Translations under genes and position numbers: made by a program
Part shown: positions 25,119 through 33,764 of the stretch, piece by piece
Layout: each line of letters starts with the position of its first letter
Numbering within the stretch: the first letter of the stretch is position 1
DNA from: Rhizobium laguerreae
Lineage (GTDB): Bacteria; Pseudomonadota; Alphaproteobacteria; Rhizobiales; Rhizobiaceae
Reading direction: 5' to 3'
Assembly: GCF_002008165.1 (NCBI RefSeq)
Contig: NZ_MRDM01000030.1
Coordinates: forward strand, 434,001 to 498,000
DNA: 64,000 bases
Notes under the pieces: generated by a model
Told to the model about the DNA's origin: nothing
What the model saw: only the letters and a program-made list of their open reading frames with translations
Databases searched by the model: none

Positions 25119-26933
25119 ATGATCCTTCAGTTGCAGAATGCCATTCTGGAAATGATTGCCAAAGGGGAACCGCTGGCAGCAACGATCGAGCAACTTTGCC
25201 TCAGGGTTGAGGCCGCCGTTCCTGGAATCATCGCTTCGGTGCTGACGTTTGATGGGAGTCGTCTTCACACACTTGCTGGCCCCTCCCTTCCGCCTGACTA
25301 TTCAGCGGCTGTCGACAATCTTGAAGCCGGTCCTCTTGCGGGCTCCTGTGGCGCTGCCGCCTATTTCGGAGAAGCGGTCGTTGTCACCGATATCGAGACC
25401 GATCCTCGTTGGCAGGACTTCAAGTCCCTGGTCCTTCCGCTGGGGTTTAAGGCCTGCTGGTCCAGCCCGATCAAGCGTGGCGAGCGGGTGATCGGCACCT
25501 TTGCCTTCTACTATCGAGAACACGGCGGTCCGAAGGCCGTCGAACGAGACCTCGTCGAAGCTTGTGTCCATCTCTGCACAATCGCCATCGATCGCGAAGA
25601 ACGGGTGATGGAACGTCAGCGACTGACATATAGCGACGCCATGACGGGACTGTCTAATCGCGCTCGTTTCAACCAGCTTCTCGCCGAAGATCTGCCTCGA
25701 TCCCGCCGCGCCTGGGGCATCTTGCTTGTTGACATCGACAACTTGAAACTCGTGAACGACACGTTCGGGCACGCAGCCGGCGACGCATTGATTCAAGTGG
25801 TTGCAGACCGAGTCGCTACGGCAGCAGGCGCCAAAAACACCTTTAGGCTTGGCGGAGATGAGTTTGCTGTCATTGTGTCGGACGACAAAGACCTTGATCT
25901 GAGTGCGAGGGCCTCCGACATCCTCAAAGCGCTGTCTTCTCCTTCAACGTGCGACGGTCATGTCGTCTTTCCCGCCGCGACGATTGGCGGTGCGTTGGCA
26001 GAGACCGAAACAAACCCTGACCAGATCCGCCAGAACGCCGATGTGGCGCTCTATCATGCGAAAGAACACAACCGCGGTCGATACGTGCAACACTATCCCG
26101 GCCTGGGCACCGCCCTGACCAGACGCTTCAGGGCGGTTCGGGACGTGGGCGTCGCCCTGGAAGACGATAGGATCGACGCGCATTACCAACCGATCTTGCG
26201 CCTTGATACGCGGGAAATTGTCGGTTTCGAAGCCTTGTGTCGAATGACCACGCCTTCAGGCGAAATCATAGCCGCAGCGCATTTCCATGAGGCGACAAAA
26301 GACGCGCATATTGCTGCTGAGCTGACCCAACGGATGTTGCTGAGGGTTGCGAGAGACATCCGCAGCTGGCTCGCCCGGGGCCTTCCTCTCCAGCATGTCG
26401 GCATCAACCTGTCCGCCGCAGATTTTCGTGGCGGCAATCTGCAAGACAGGCTGTGCCGAATTTTCGGGGAAGCGGAGGTTCCTCTCAAGCATATCATCCT
26501 CGAAGTGACGGAATCGGTTTATCTCGGACAACGGGACTATGTCGTAGCGGACGAGATAAAGGCTCTTCGGTCCAGGGGTTTGCGGGTTGCCCTCGACGAC
26601 TTCGGCACGGGCTACGCGTCTTTGACCCATCTGCTGACGGTGCCGGTCGACATCATCAAGATCGACAAGTCCTTCATCGACCGCATGGTGCCGGGCGACG
26701 CTGGGACCTTCATCGTTGAGGGCCTGATCGGAATAGCTCACAAGCTGGGGATCCGGGTCGTCGCAGAAGGCATTGAAACAGAACCCCAAGCTGTTCAATT
26801 GAGCCAGCTCGGCTGCAAGCTCGGGCAGGGCTATCTGTTTTCGAAAGCAGTCGATCGAACGGTTGCCGCGGCCATTTTAGAGCAGCATGGACAACGGCTC
26901 AACCAAGACAAGACCCGTGCCGGAGCCCGATAG
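25119..26933 (+). CDS. GAF-GGDEF-EAL cyclic-di-GMP protein
   Basis: A 604-residue cytoplasmic protein. Residues about 1-160 are a GAF domain with the free-methionine-reductase-like look of GPLAGSCGAAAYFGEAVVVTD and WSSPI. A diguanylate cyclase domain has an intact active site GGDEF (245-249), and an EAL phosphodiesterase domain starts with the EAL motif at 371-373 and keeps LDDFGTGYASL and IKIDKSFID. Both catalytic domains therefore look intact, so net activity probably depends on the GAF input. No RxxD-type inhibitory site was identified with certainty. An HD-GYP gene follows 84 bases downstream, so both enzymes may be co-regulated. Confidence 0.92.
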   Translation: MILQLQNAILEMIAKGEPLAATIEQLCLRVEAAVPGIIASVLTFDGSRLHTLAGPSLPPDYSAAVDNLEAGPLAGSCGAAAYFGEAVVVTDIETDPRWQDFKSLVLPLGFKACWSSPIKRGERVIGTFAFYYREHGGPKAVERDLVEACVHLCTIAIDREERVMERQRLTYSDAMTGLSNRARFNQLLAEDLPRSRRAWGILLVDIDNLKLVNDTFGHAAGDALIQVVADRVATAAGAKNTFRLGGDEFAVIVSDDKDLDLSARASDILKALSSPSTCDGHVVFPAATIGGALAETETNPDQIRQNADVALYHAKEHNRGRYVQHYPGLGTALTRRFRAVRDVGVALEDDRIDAHYQPILRLDTREIVGFEALCRMTTPSGEIIAAAHFHEATKDAHIAAELTQRMLLRVARDIRSWLARGLPLQHVGINLSAADFRGGNLQDRLCRIFGEAEVPLKHIILEVTESVYLGQRDYVVADEIKALRSRGLRVALDDFGTGYASLTHLLTVPVDIIKIDKSFIDRMVPGDAGTFIVEGLIGIAHKLGIRVVAEGIETEPQAVQLSQLGCKLGQGYLFSKAVDRTVAAAILEQHGQRLNQDKTRAGAR

Positions 26934-27017
26934 CCTGAGCGAGGTTTTCGCGCTCGGGCCAGCCCCGGATAGCTGAGACAACGCTTGAGTACCAAGATTA
27001 TTTTGAACGGATCAGAG

Positions 27018-27977
27018 ATGCGAAAACGGATACATGTCAGCCAATTGCGGGTAGGAATGTATGTCGAGGACGTCGAAATCGAGGGAGAAGACAGGACACG
27101 CCGGTTCAAGCCGTTCCTGATCTCGGCCGCCGGTCAGGTCGAGAGTTTGATGGCAAACCGCCTGATGACGGTTGTTATCGACGTCGGAAAAGGCGCGGAT
27201 GTCGACCCGGGCGGGGCACAGGACATCGACCGGACTGCGTTTGAAGCCCAGCTTCGTGCCGTGTTTTCGGCAAAGGATATCAAGCAGGCGAGGGAATGCG
27301 TCGAGGATACGAGACCGCAGATCCGTCAAATGCTTGCCCACGCCAGGATCAAAGCCTCTTTCGCCAGTGATGCGGCAAGCGCAGCTGTGGAGCGGATCAT
27401 GTCGGCAGCCTTCGACAATGCCGGCGCGCTTATCGCAGTCGCAAAGCTGAAGGAAAAAGATGAACTGACGTTTCTCCACTCGCTGGCGGTTAGCGCATTG
27501 ATGATCACCCTAGGGCGCAGCCTCGGTCATGGAGAAGAGGATGTGCGGGTCCTGGGACTCGGCGGACTGGTTCACGATCTTGGAAAAATGGCGCTGCCGG
27601 ACGAGATTTTGACGAAACCCGGCAAGCTGACGGCCGAGGAAATGGATCTTGTCCGCGGGCATCCTCAGCGGGGATATGAGCTGGTTTCCCATGTCGCGCA
27701 TATCCCGAAGCCGGTGCTCGACATTTGTCGCTACCACCACGAAAAATTCGATGGCTCGGGCTATCCTGGCCGGCTCGCCGGAAAGAAGATCCCTTACGTA
27801 GCCCGGCTTGCGGCGATTTGTGACGTTTACGAAGCGCTGACCACAATCAGGCCGTATAAGCGCGCCTTCTCGCAAGCAGAGGCGATCAACATGATGATGA
27901 ATTCGCCGGGCCATTTCGATAGCCAGCTTCTTTCCGCATTCGTGTCAAAAATGGTGATCAGCGGCACGCTCCACTAA
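27018..27977 (+). CDS. HD-GYP cyclic-di-GMP phosphodiesterase with DUF3391 N-terminus
   Basis: The start at the ATG 27018 is chosen because MRKRIHVSQLRVGMYVEDV is the normal beginning of DUF3391-HD-GYP proteins; a TTG at 26985 would add 11 residues. The 319-residue protein keeps the metal-binding His186-Asp187 (VHDLGKMALPDEIL), the following RGHPQRGYEL histidine, HHEKFDGSGYPG with Gly248-Tyr249-Pro250, and AICDVYEALTTIRPYK. All residues expected for hydrolysis of cyclic-di-GMP to GMP appear present. It stands directly behind the GGDEF-EAL gene. Confidence 0.9.
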   Translation: MRKRIHVSQLRVGMYVEDVEIEGEDRTRRFKPFLISAAGQVESLMANRLMTVVIDVGKGADVDPGGAQDIDRTAFEAQLRAVFSAKDIKQARECVEDTRPQIRQMLAHARIKASFASDAASAAVERIMSAAFDNAGALIAVAKLKEKDELTFLHSLAVSALMITLGRSLGHGEEDVRVLGLGGLVHDLGKMALPDEILTKPGKLTAEEMDLVRGHPQRGYELVSHVAHIPKPVLDICRYHHEKFDGSGYPGRLAGKKIPYVARLAAICDVYEALTTIRPYKRAFSQAEAINMMMNSPGHFDSQLLSAFVSKMVISGTLH

Positions 27978-28005
27978 AGCCGTACGGCGGTCGCACTGGG
28001 GGAAC

Positions 28006-28215
28006 ATGATCAGAAGTGATATTCTGCTGGCAGGGGCGATCTTGCTTTCCGCGATCATCGTTGGTGGCGCGATCCTCATCCGCCCCTCCGATTTTGATCG
28101 ATGCCTGGCGGTGATTTCCGCCGAGTTCTATCGCCGGGACCAAACGGCGACGCTTGATCCGCGTGAGGTCGAAGCGCAAGCCGCACGCATCTGCTCAGGT
28201 AGTGAGCCGAAATAA
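28006..28215 (+). CDS. Small single-pass membrane or exported protein, function unknown
   Basis: A 69-residue product with a ribosome binding site (GGGGGAAC) before the ATG. Residues 7-25 (LLAGAILLSAIIVGGAILI) form a transmembrane segment or uncleaved signal, followed by a short domain with two cysteines (DRCLAVIS and ARICSG) and an acidic helix. It follows the HD-GYP gene by 28 bases on the same strand. I do not recognise the family. Confidence 0.55.
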   Translation: MIRSDILLAGAILLSAIIVGGAILIRPSDFDRCLAVISAEFYRRDQTATLDPREVEAQAARICSGSEPK

Positions 28216-28259
28216 GTAGGCACCCAGAGCCATCACGAACCCCGTCTGTTGGAATCTCA

Positions 28260-29126
28260 TTAAGGCGCTGGAGTATTCTTGGAGTTCACCGCTTCCCGGA
28301 AATGACGGGGGGTCGTACCCGTTCGCTCCTTGAAAATCTCGTAAAAGCGACTGCTGGAACCAAATCCGCAGTCAAAACCGATCTGGAGGACCGGATCGTC
28401 CGTGTCCGTCAGCAGCTGCATCGCCCGGGCAATCCGATGTCGGGTCAGGTATTCGTTGACTGATATTCCCAGAACCTTTCGGAAAGCGCTGTTGGCGGTG
28501 CTTGGATGCATTCCCGCAAGCTTGGCGAGATCGGCTACGCTTACTGGATCCGCGTAGCGGGAATTGATGAGGTCGATCAGCAGCTCGACGTGGCGCACTG
28601 CCTGGCCGGCCAACGATGTCGGAGAGACATGGGTTGGCGAATTGCCGCTTTCAGCATTGTCCAGGATCAGACGTCGTATTCGCAGTCGTGCTTCCTCCAC
28701 GACCAGTTTCCGTCTTGCCGCACTGCCGCGCTGCCATTCCTTTTCCCATCGTGGGAGGGTCAAAGCATCCATCGCTTCCCGATTTCCCTGCGACAGAAAT
28801 CTCCCCTGCATGATCGACTGCCTTGCCTTTCTGTCCACCGGCAGACCCAGAAAATCGACAAGGGGAAGATAGAGGCATACGAGCGGCGCGTTTTCGGCAA
28901 CAGCGATCGTCTGATGGGGAATCGCGGCCCAGAATAGAACCAGGCGGCCGGCCTCAACCTGTTCCCGCCTTCCATTAAAAAGGTAAGTCATCTGGCCTGC
29001 CATCAGCAGGTTTAATTCAACGTGGTCGTGCCAATGCGGTGCTGCCATCGCATCAGCGATGTGACGCTCGACCAGGAACTCCCCTCGGGATCCAATCCAT
29101 TCGCCGCGGCTTTGGGTATGTTTCAT
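28260..29126 (-). CDS. AraC-family regulator, MelR-like
   Basis: A 288-residue regulator with an N-terminal cupin sensor (HWHDHVELNLLMAGQMTYLFNG near residue 32) and a C-terminal double helix-turn-helix (about 185-280: DPVSVADLAKLAGMHPSTANSAF and IGFDCGFGSSSRFYEIFKERTG). The cupin part resembles E. coli MelR. The gene is divergent from a GH4 alpha-galactosidase gene, the same pairing as melR and melA, so it probably activates that gene in response to an alpha-galactoside. A 12-bp palindrome lies in the shared promoter region. Confidence 0.85.
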   Translation of the reverse strand: MKHTQSRGEWIGSRGEFLVERHIADAMAAPHWHDHVELNLLMAGQMTYLFNGRREQVEAGRLVLFWAAIPHQTIAVAENAPLVCLYLPLVDFLGLPVDRKARQSIMQGRFLSQGNREAMDALTLPRWEKEWQRGSAARRKLVVEEARLRIRRLILDNAESGNSPTHVSPTSLAGQAVRHVELLIDLINSRYADPVSVADLAKLAGMHPSTANSAFRKVLGISVNEYLTRHRIARAMQLLTDTDDPVLQIGFDCGFGSSSRFYEIFKERTGTTPRHFREAVNSKNTPAP

Positions 29127-29140
29127 GCGTCCAAGACTCG

Positions 29141-29152
29141 AATTCCGGAATT
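29141..29152. promoter_or_regulatory. Palindrome in the melR-melA-like divergent promoter
   Basis: AATTCCGGAATT is a perfect 12-bp inverted repeat, 15 bases from the regulator's start and 73 from the galactosidase start. AraC proteins usually bind direct repeats, so the site may be chance or a binding site for another factor. Confidence 0.3.
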
Positions 29153-29225
29153 AATAGGCCGATGCCGGGAGGAAATTCTGACCTAGAAGGAGCACTAAGC
29201 AATCACAACCGATAGGGAGATTGCA

Positions 29226-30542
29226 ATGCCGAAGATTTGCCTGGTAGGCGCTGGTAGCACCGTTTTTGCACAGAACATTCTGGGAGACGTCCTGTCCTCG
29301 CAGAGAGGCGGCGACTACGTCATCAGCCTCTTCGACGTCGATCCAGAGCGACTGAAGACATCAGAGATCGTCGCTCGCCGGATCTGCGAGTCGCTTAAGC
29401 TTTCAAACGTCAGGATCGACGCCACGCTCGACCGGCGGGAAGCGCTGCGCGGTTCCGATTTCGTGATCCTCATGATGCAGGTCGGTGGCTACAAACCGGC
29501 GACCGTCACGGACTTCGACATTCCAAAAAAATATGGCTTGCGTCAGACGATCGCCGACACCCTTGGCATCGGCGGCATTTTCCGCGGTTTGCGGACGATA
29601 CCAGTCCTTGAGGCGATCTGCCGAGACATGCAGGAGGTCTGCCCGCAGGCTCTTCTGATGCAGTACGTCAACCCGATGGCCATCAACTGCTGGGCGATCA
29701 AGGATCTGGCCCCGGAAATCCGCACCGTCGGCTTGTGTCACAGTGTGCAGCACACAGCCGGGCATCTCGCCCAATGCCTCGGCGAGGACATTGCCGACGT
29801 GAACTATGTTTCGGCTGGGATCAACCACGTCGCCTTCTTCCTGAAATATGAGAAAATTCATAGCGACGGACGGCGGGAAGATCTTTATCCGAGACTGAAC
29901 GCTCTCGCCGCCGATGGCCGCGTTCCGCCGGACGATCGGGTGCGGTTCGATGTTCTCAAACGGCTCGGCCACTTCGTCACCGAATCCAGCGAGCATTTCT
30001 CCGAGTATACCTCCTGGTACATCAAGGAGGGACGAGGGGACCTGATCGATCAGCTCAATATTCCGTTGGACGAATACATCCGGCGCTGCGAGGTGCAGAT
30101 CAAAGAGTGGCATGCCCTGCGCAAGGAACTGGAAGGCGATAAGCCGATCGAGGTGTGCCGCAGCAACGAATACGCGGCCGGCATCATTCATGCCGCGGTA
30201 ACTGGCAACCCGGCGCTGATATACGGCAATGTCCCAAACAACGGCCTGATCGAGAATCTGCCCGATGAATGCATCGTGGAAGTGCCTTGCCATGTCGACA
30301 GAAATGGAATTCAGCCGGTCCGGGTCGGTCGGATCCCTTCTCAGCTTTCCGCCGTCATGAACCTGAGCGTTTCGGTTCAACAGTTGACGGTCGAGGCGGC
30401 TCTTACAAAAAACCGCGAGCGCATCTACCAGGCCGCTCTGCTCGATCCGCATACGTCTGCGGAACTGTCGCCAGACCAAATCTGGAACCTTGTCGACGAC
30501 CTGATCGTCGCACACGGCGATTTGCTGCCGAGATATCAGTGA
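29226..30542 (+). CDS. melA: Alpha-galactosidase, glycoside hydrolase family 4 (MelA-like)
   Basis: A 438-residue NAD- and metal-dependent GH4 enzyme (E. coli MelA is about 450). The N-terminal Rossmann segment KICLVGAGSTVFAQNI binds NAD; YVNPMAINCWA and GLCHSVQHT carry the residues that bind the sugar and Mn2+, and INHVAFFL follows as in MelA. GH4 enzymes act by oxidation at C3, elimination and re-addition rather than by the retaining mechanism of GH27/36. No signal peptide, so melibiose- or raffinose-type substrates must be imported; no galactoside transporter is dedicated to it here. GGGAGATT precedes the ATG. A strong terminator follows at 30587. Confidence 0.88.
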   Translation: MPKICLVGAGSTVFAQNILGDVLSSQRGGDYVISLFDVDPERLKTSEIVARRICESLKLSNVRIDATLDRREALRGSDFVILMMQVGGYKPATVTDFDIPKKYGLRQTIADTLGIGGIFRGLRTIPVLEAICRDMQEVCPQALLMQYVNPMAINCWAIKDLAPEIRTVGLCHSVQHTAGHLAQCLGEDIADVNYVSAGINHVAFFLKYEKIHSDGRREDLYPRLNALAADGRVPPDDRVRFDVLKRLGHFVTESSEHFSEYTSWYIKEGRGDLIDQLNIPLDEYIRRCEVQIKEWHALRKELEGDKPIEVCRSNEYAAGIIHAAVTGNPALIYGNVPNNGLIENLPDECIVEVPCHVDRNGIQPVRVGRIPSQLSAVMNLSVSVQQLTVEAALTKNRERIYQAALLDPHTSAELSPDQIWNLVDDLIVAHGDLLPRYQ

Positions 30543-30586
30543 GATCCCGTGGATAAGCCAGCCACAAGCGTATGGCATTCGTTTAG

Positions 30587-30616
30587 ACGCGCCGTGAATT
30601 CACGGCGCGTTTTTTT
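30587..30616 (+). terminator. Rho-independent terminator after melA-like gene
   Basis: A perfect 24-base self-complementary stretch (30587-30610, 12-bp half-sites, so the folded stem is shorter by the loop) is followed at once by seven T residues (30610-30616). It separates the galactosidase gene from the DeoR-led operon. Confidence 0.88.
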
Positions 30617-30661
30617 CATTCCAGCCATCATCCAATAAATCACAAAACGTCAGAAAATTGA

Positions 30662-30684
30662 TTGACACTGATCATTTGAAATGA
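30662..30684 (+). promoter_or_regulatory. Promoter -35 element and palindrome before the DeoR-led operon
   Basis: A consensus -35 TTGACA (30662-30667) is followed by the palindrome TCATTT-G-AAATGA (30672-30684), which would lie in the promoter spacer. The -10 is unclear. The position fits autorepression by the DeoR-family protein encoded 43 bases downstream, but the assignment is inferred. Confidence 0.45.
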
Positions 30685-30726
30685 AACCATGATCGAAATT
30701 GGGATCGGCCGTGAGGGAGGTTTTCG

Positions 30727-31521
30727 TTGAGCCAGGCAGTTGGAGTGAAGGTCGATCGATTGGATGCCATTCGCAGCCACCTCTACGCGAACGGCTTTTC
30801 GACCATTCAGGCGCTTGCCGATGCGATCGGAGCATCGCTTGCCACGGTTCGTAGAGACCTGCAGATCCTTGAGCAGGAAGGCGCCATTGATCGCGTGCAT
30901 GGTGGAGCGCGCATTGCCGAAGGATCGTCGGTTGAGGTTGCATTTCAGGAGCGCGAAAAGCGCCATCTATCGGCCAAACGGGCGATTGCCACCGCGGCCT
31001 ATGGCTTGCTTCATCCGCGTACGGCGATCTTTCTCGACGCGGGAACCACCGTCCTGCAGCTTGCGCGCCTCGTTCGCATCAACCCCATGCCGCTCAGGAT
31101 ATTCACCAACGGCCTGACGGTAGCGCAGGAATTCCTGAATATTCCGAATTTGGAGGTGGTGCTTCTCGGCGGTCAGCTGCGTAGCGAAAATGCGTCGCTC
31201 GTCGGACCTCAGGCGGAGGCAATGCTGGAAACATTATGGTTCGACCAGCTCTTTCTTGGCGCCAGCGCCATCAGCTCCGACGGCGCGATCTACAGCGTGG
31301 ACAGTGCGGAGGCGAGCCTTAACCGGCGCATGCTGGCTCGGTCGGCCAATCGTTTCGTTCTGGCCGATTCCTCGAAATTCGGAACCACCGCGACCTACAA
31401 GGTCGCACCGCTGGACACCGCGAAAGTCATTACCGATTCCGGGCTTTCGCGGCATTGGCGTGACGAGCTCGTCAACTTCGGCGTCGACGCAACGATCGCG
31501 GATCTGAGGGCGAAAGAGTGA
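30727..31521 (+). CDS. DeoR-family transcriptional regulator (AgaR/GlpR-like)
   Basis: A 264-residue protein from a TTG start chosen because GGGAGG lies six bases upstream. The N-terminal helix-turn-helix is typical: IRSHLYANGFSTIQALADAI, then GASLATVRRDLQILEQEGAI. A DeoR C-terminal sensor domain follows, with FLDAGTTVLQLARLV and LLGGQLRSENASLVGP, which senses a phosphorylated sugar. It heads an eight-gene operon for amino sugar or galactose-type catabolism. Its stop overlaps the kinase start (GTGA). Confidence 0.9.
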   Translation: MSQAVGVKVDRLDAIRSHLYANGFSTIQALADAIGASLATVRRDLQILEQEGAIDRVHGGARIAEGSSVEVAFQEREKRHLSAKRAIATAAYGLLHPRTAIFLDAGTTVLQLARLVRINPMPLRIFTNGLTVAQEFLNIPNLEVVLLGGQLRSENASLVGPQAEAMLETLWFDQLFLGASAISSDGAIYSVDSAEASLNRRMLARSANRFVLADSSKFGTTATYKVAPLDTAKVITDSGLSRHWRDELVNFGVDATIADLRAKE

Positions 31522-32477
31522 GCGACGCGCTGATCCTCGGCATCGATGGTGGCGGAAGCAAGGTGCTGGTTGCCCTCGCGGACAAGCGTGGCCGGATATT
31601 GCGGCGTTCCCGCGGCCATGGCGTCAATCCCATGGACAATCCGAATTGGCTCCATGAGCTGGAGCAGCATCTCCTTCCCTTTCGCGATGAAGGAAATCTG
31701 GCGGCCGTCGCCGCAGCGCTGCCCGCCTACGGCGAGGTTGAGCGCCTGTCGGCTCTACAGCGCGATGCGATCGAGCGGCTGTTCCCAAACGTCCACCGGC
31801 GCGTCCTCAACGATGTGGACGCGGCGCACCTCGGTGCTTTTGCGGGCGAGCCGGGTATCCTCATTCTTTCCGGCACGGGTTCAATGGCATGGGCGCGTAA
31901 CTCCGAAGGCCGATCGGCGCGCACCGGCGGCTGGGGAGATCTCATCGGTGACGAGGGCAGCAGCCATTGGATCGGGCAGAGGGCGCTCAATCTCGTCAGC
32001 CAAAGCTTGGATGGGCGTGCTTCGGCAACAGCTCTCGCGAAGGCCCTGTTTGACCACCTTCGCATCGACTTGAGCAATCCCATGAATGGGCTCGGCGATT
32101 GGGCCAGCTCCCTGGCAAACCCACGGGCGGACATTGCAGCAATTTCGACCCTCGTCGATCAGGTCGCACTTGGCGGCGATAAAGGGGCGGTCGGGTTGAT
32201 CGAGCAGGCGGCCGATGAACTGGCGAAGCATCATGCGGCAATTGCCGGCCATTGTGATCCGGATGCCGACTGGACCTATGCCGGCGGTACTTTTTCGAGC
32301 CGGCTGCTTTTGGAGGCGCTTGAACGGCGAATTGGCAGGCCTCCGGCTTTGCCGAAACTTCCCCCCATTGGCGGCGCGCTCCTGGCTGCCGCCCAACTTC
32401 TCGACTGGCCGTTAGACGACGGCTGGTTCGGGCAAATCGTGGCCACGGCCAAAGGCGGTGACTACGCATCCCAGTAA
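31518..32477 (+). CDS. N-acetylglucosamine kinase-like protein (BadF/BadG/BcrA/BcrD ATPase family)
   Basis: A 319-residue member of the ASKHA sugar-kinase fold, starting at a GTG that overlaps the regulator stop. Phosphate-1 loop LGIDGGGSKVLVALAD (residues 7-22), phosphate-2 ILILSGTGSMAWA (about 113-125) and GGWGDLIGDEGSSHWIG (about 135-151) are those of eukaryotic-type GlcNAc kinases and their bacterial relatives. The expected reaction is phosphorylation of an imported amino sugar (GlcNAc, GalNAc or galactosamine). The neighbouring SIS and GatZ-like genes favour a galacto-configured substrate, by inference. Confidence 0.82.
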   Translation: MSDALILGIDGGGSKVLVALADKRGRILRRSRGHGVNPMDNPNWLHELEQHLLPFRDEGNLAAVAAALPAYGEVERLSALQRDAIERLFPNVHRRVLNDVDAAHLGAFAGEPGILILSGTGSMAWARNSEGRSARTGGWGDLIGDEGSSHWIGQRALNLVSQSLDGRASATALAKALFDHLRIDLSNPMNGLGDWASSLANPRADIAAISTLVDQVALGGDKGAVGLIEQAADELAKHHAAIAGHCDPDADWTYAGGTFSSRLLLEALERRIGRPPALPKLPPIGGALLAAAQLLDWPLDDGWFGQIVATAKGGDYASQ

Positions 32478-32507
32478 TTGAGCTCAAGAATAATGAAGGA
32501 TGGGAAC

Positions 32508-33764
32508 ATGCATAAATTGATCTTGCCTCTACTTGCATCGGCGGCCTTGGCAATCGCCGCACCGGCTCTTGGCCAGGACGCCAAGCCGCTTGCCGGTCAG
32601 TCGATCACGGTGCTCATGCCATCGCCGCAGGGACCGAACATCGCCTCTGACTTCGAAGCCGAAACCGGCATTCACGTCGACCTGCAGACCCTGTCGTGGG
32701 ACGACATCCGCCCGAAGCTGGTGACAGCCTTGGTTGCCGGTACAGCGCCAGCGGATGTGACCGAATTCGATTGGTCCTGGACCGGTCAGTTCAGCGCGGC
32801 CGGTTGGTATATGCCGCTCAACGACGTGATCGACGCCGATACGGTGAAAGATATCGGCGTTGCCAAGATCTTCACGGTTGACGGCAAATTATTGGGAATT
32901 CCCTACACCAACGACTTCCGGGTGATGCTCGTCAACAAGAAGCATTTCACGGATGCGGGCATCACCGAGATGCCGAAAACATTGGACGCCCTGGTCACTG
33001 CCGCCAAGAAGATCAAGGAAAAAGGCATTGTCGAATATCCGATTGGCCTGCCGGTTTCAGCAACGGAAGGCGCGTCAACGAGCTGGTACCTGCTGACCAA
33101 GGCCTTCGGTGGCGAACTCTTCGACAAGGACTTCAATCCGCTCTTCACCTCGCCGGATTCGGCTGGTTACAAGGCGCTTGCTTTCGAATTGATGCTCCTC
33201 AAGGAAGGGCTGGTCGATCCGGCGTCTACCGGCCTGAAGGACAGCCAGATCAATGAGAGCATGTTCGCGCAGGGCATCACCAGCATCATGATCTCCGGTG
33301 AGCCCGGTCGTCTTGGCCAGATGAACGATCCCAAGCAGTCGAAAGTCGCCGGCCAGGTAGAGGCGATCCTCGTGCCGACGGCAAGCGGTGAAACGCGCAG
33401 TTTCGGCCTTCCGGAAGCGCTGGCTATTCCAAACGTCTCTGCCAACAAGGAGGCGGCGATCGCTTTCGTCAAATGGTTCACCAGCAAGGACTTCCAGAAG
33501 AAGAATGCCGTGAACGGCTTCCTGCCGACACGCACGTCGGCGCTTTCCGAACTGAACGAATCCGGAAAGCTGAACAGCGGCGACGCTCTCGTGGCGCAGT
33601 CGAAGACGGTTGAGCCGCTGTTCCCGCAAGGCACGCCGCCTTGGTATCCGCAATTTTCCAGCGGCGTAAACACGGCGATCAACAGCGCTGCCAAGGGACA
33701 GATGAGCGTCGACCAGGCGATGGAGGCTATCGCTTCCGCCGCCAAGCAGGCGATGGCGCAATGA
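32508..33764 (+). CDS. Periplasmic sugar-binding protein of CUT1 importer
   Basis: The ATG at 32508 gives a signal peptide MHKLILPLLASAALAIAAPALG and a mature SBP_bac_1 protein (418 residues in total). AAGGATGGGA lies upstream; an in-frame start 30 bases earlier lacks a binding site. Features: TSDFEAETGIHVDLQTLSWDD, YTNDFRVMLVNKKHF, and the C-terminal SVDQAMEAIASAAKQAM. The stop overlaps the first permease (ATGA). Confidence 0.9.
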   Translation: MHKLILPLLASAALAIAAPALGQDAKPLAGQSITVLMPSPQGPNIASDFEAETGIHVDLQTLSWDDIRPKLVTALVAGTAPADVTEFDWSWTGQFSAAGWYMPLNDVIDADTVKDIGVAKIFTVDGKLLGIPYTNDFRVMLVNKKHFTDAGITEMPKTLDALVTAAKKIKEKGIVEYPIGLPVSATEGASTSWYLLTKAFGGELFDKDFNPLFTSPDSAGYKALAFELMLLKEGLVDPASTGLKDSQINESMFAQGITSIMISGEPGRLGQMNDPKQSKVAGQVEAILVPTASGETRSFGLPEALAIPNVSANKEAAIAFVKWFTSKDFQKKNAVNGFLPTRTSALSELNESGKLNSGDALVAQSKTVEPLFPQGTPPWYPQFSSGVNTAINSAAKGQMSVDQAMEAIASAAKQAMAQ

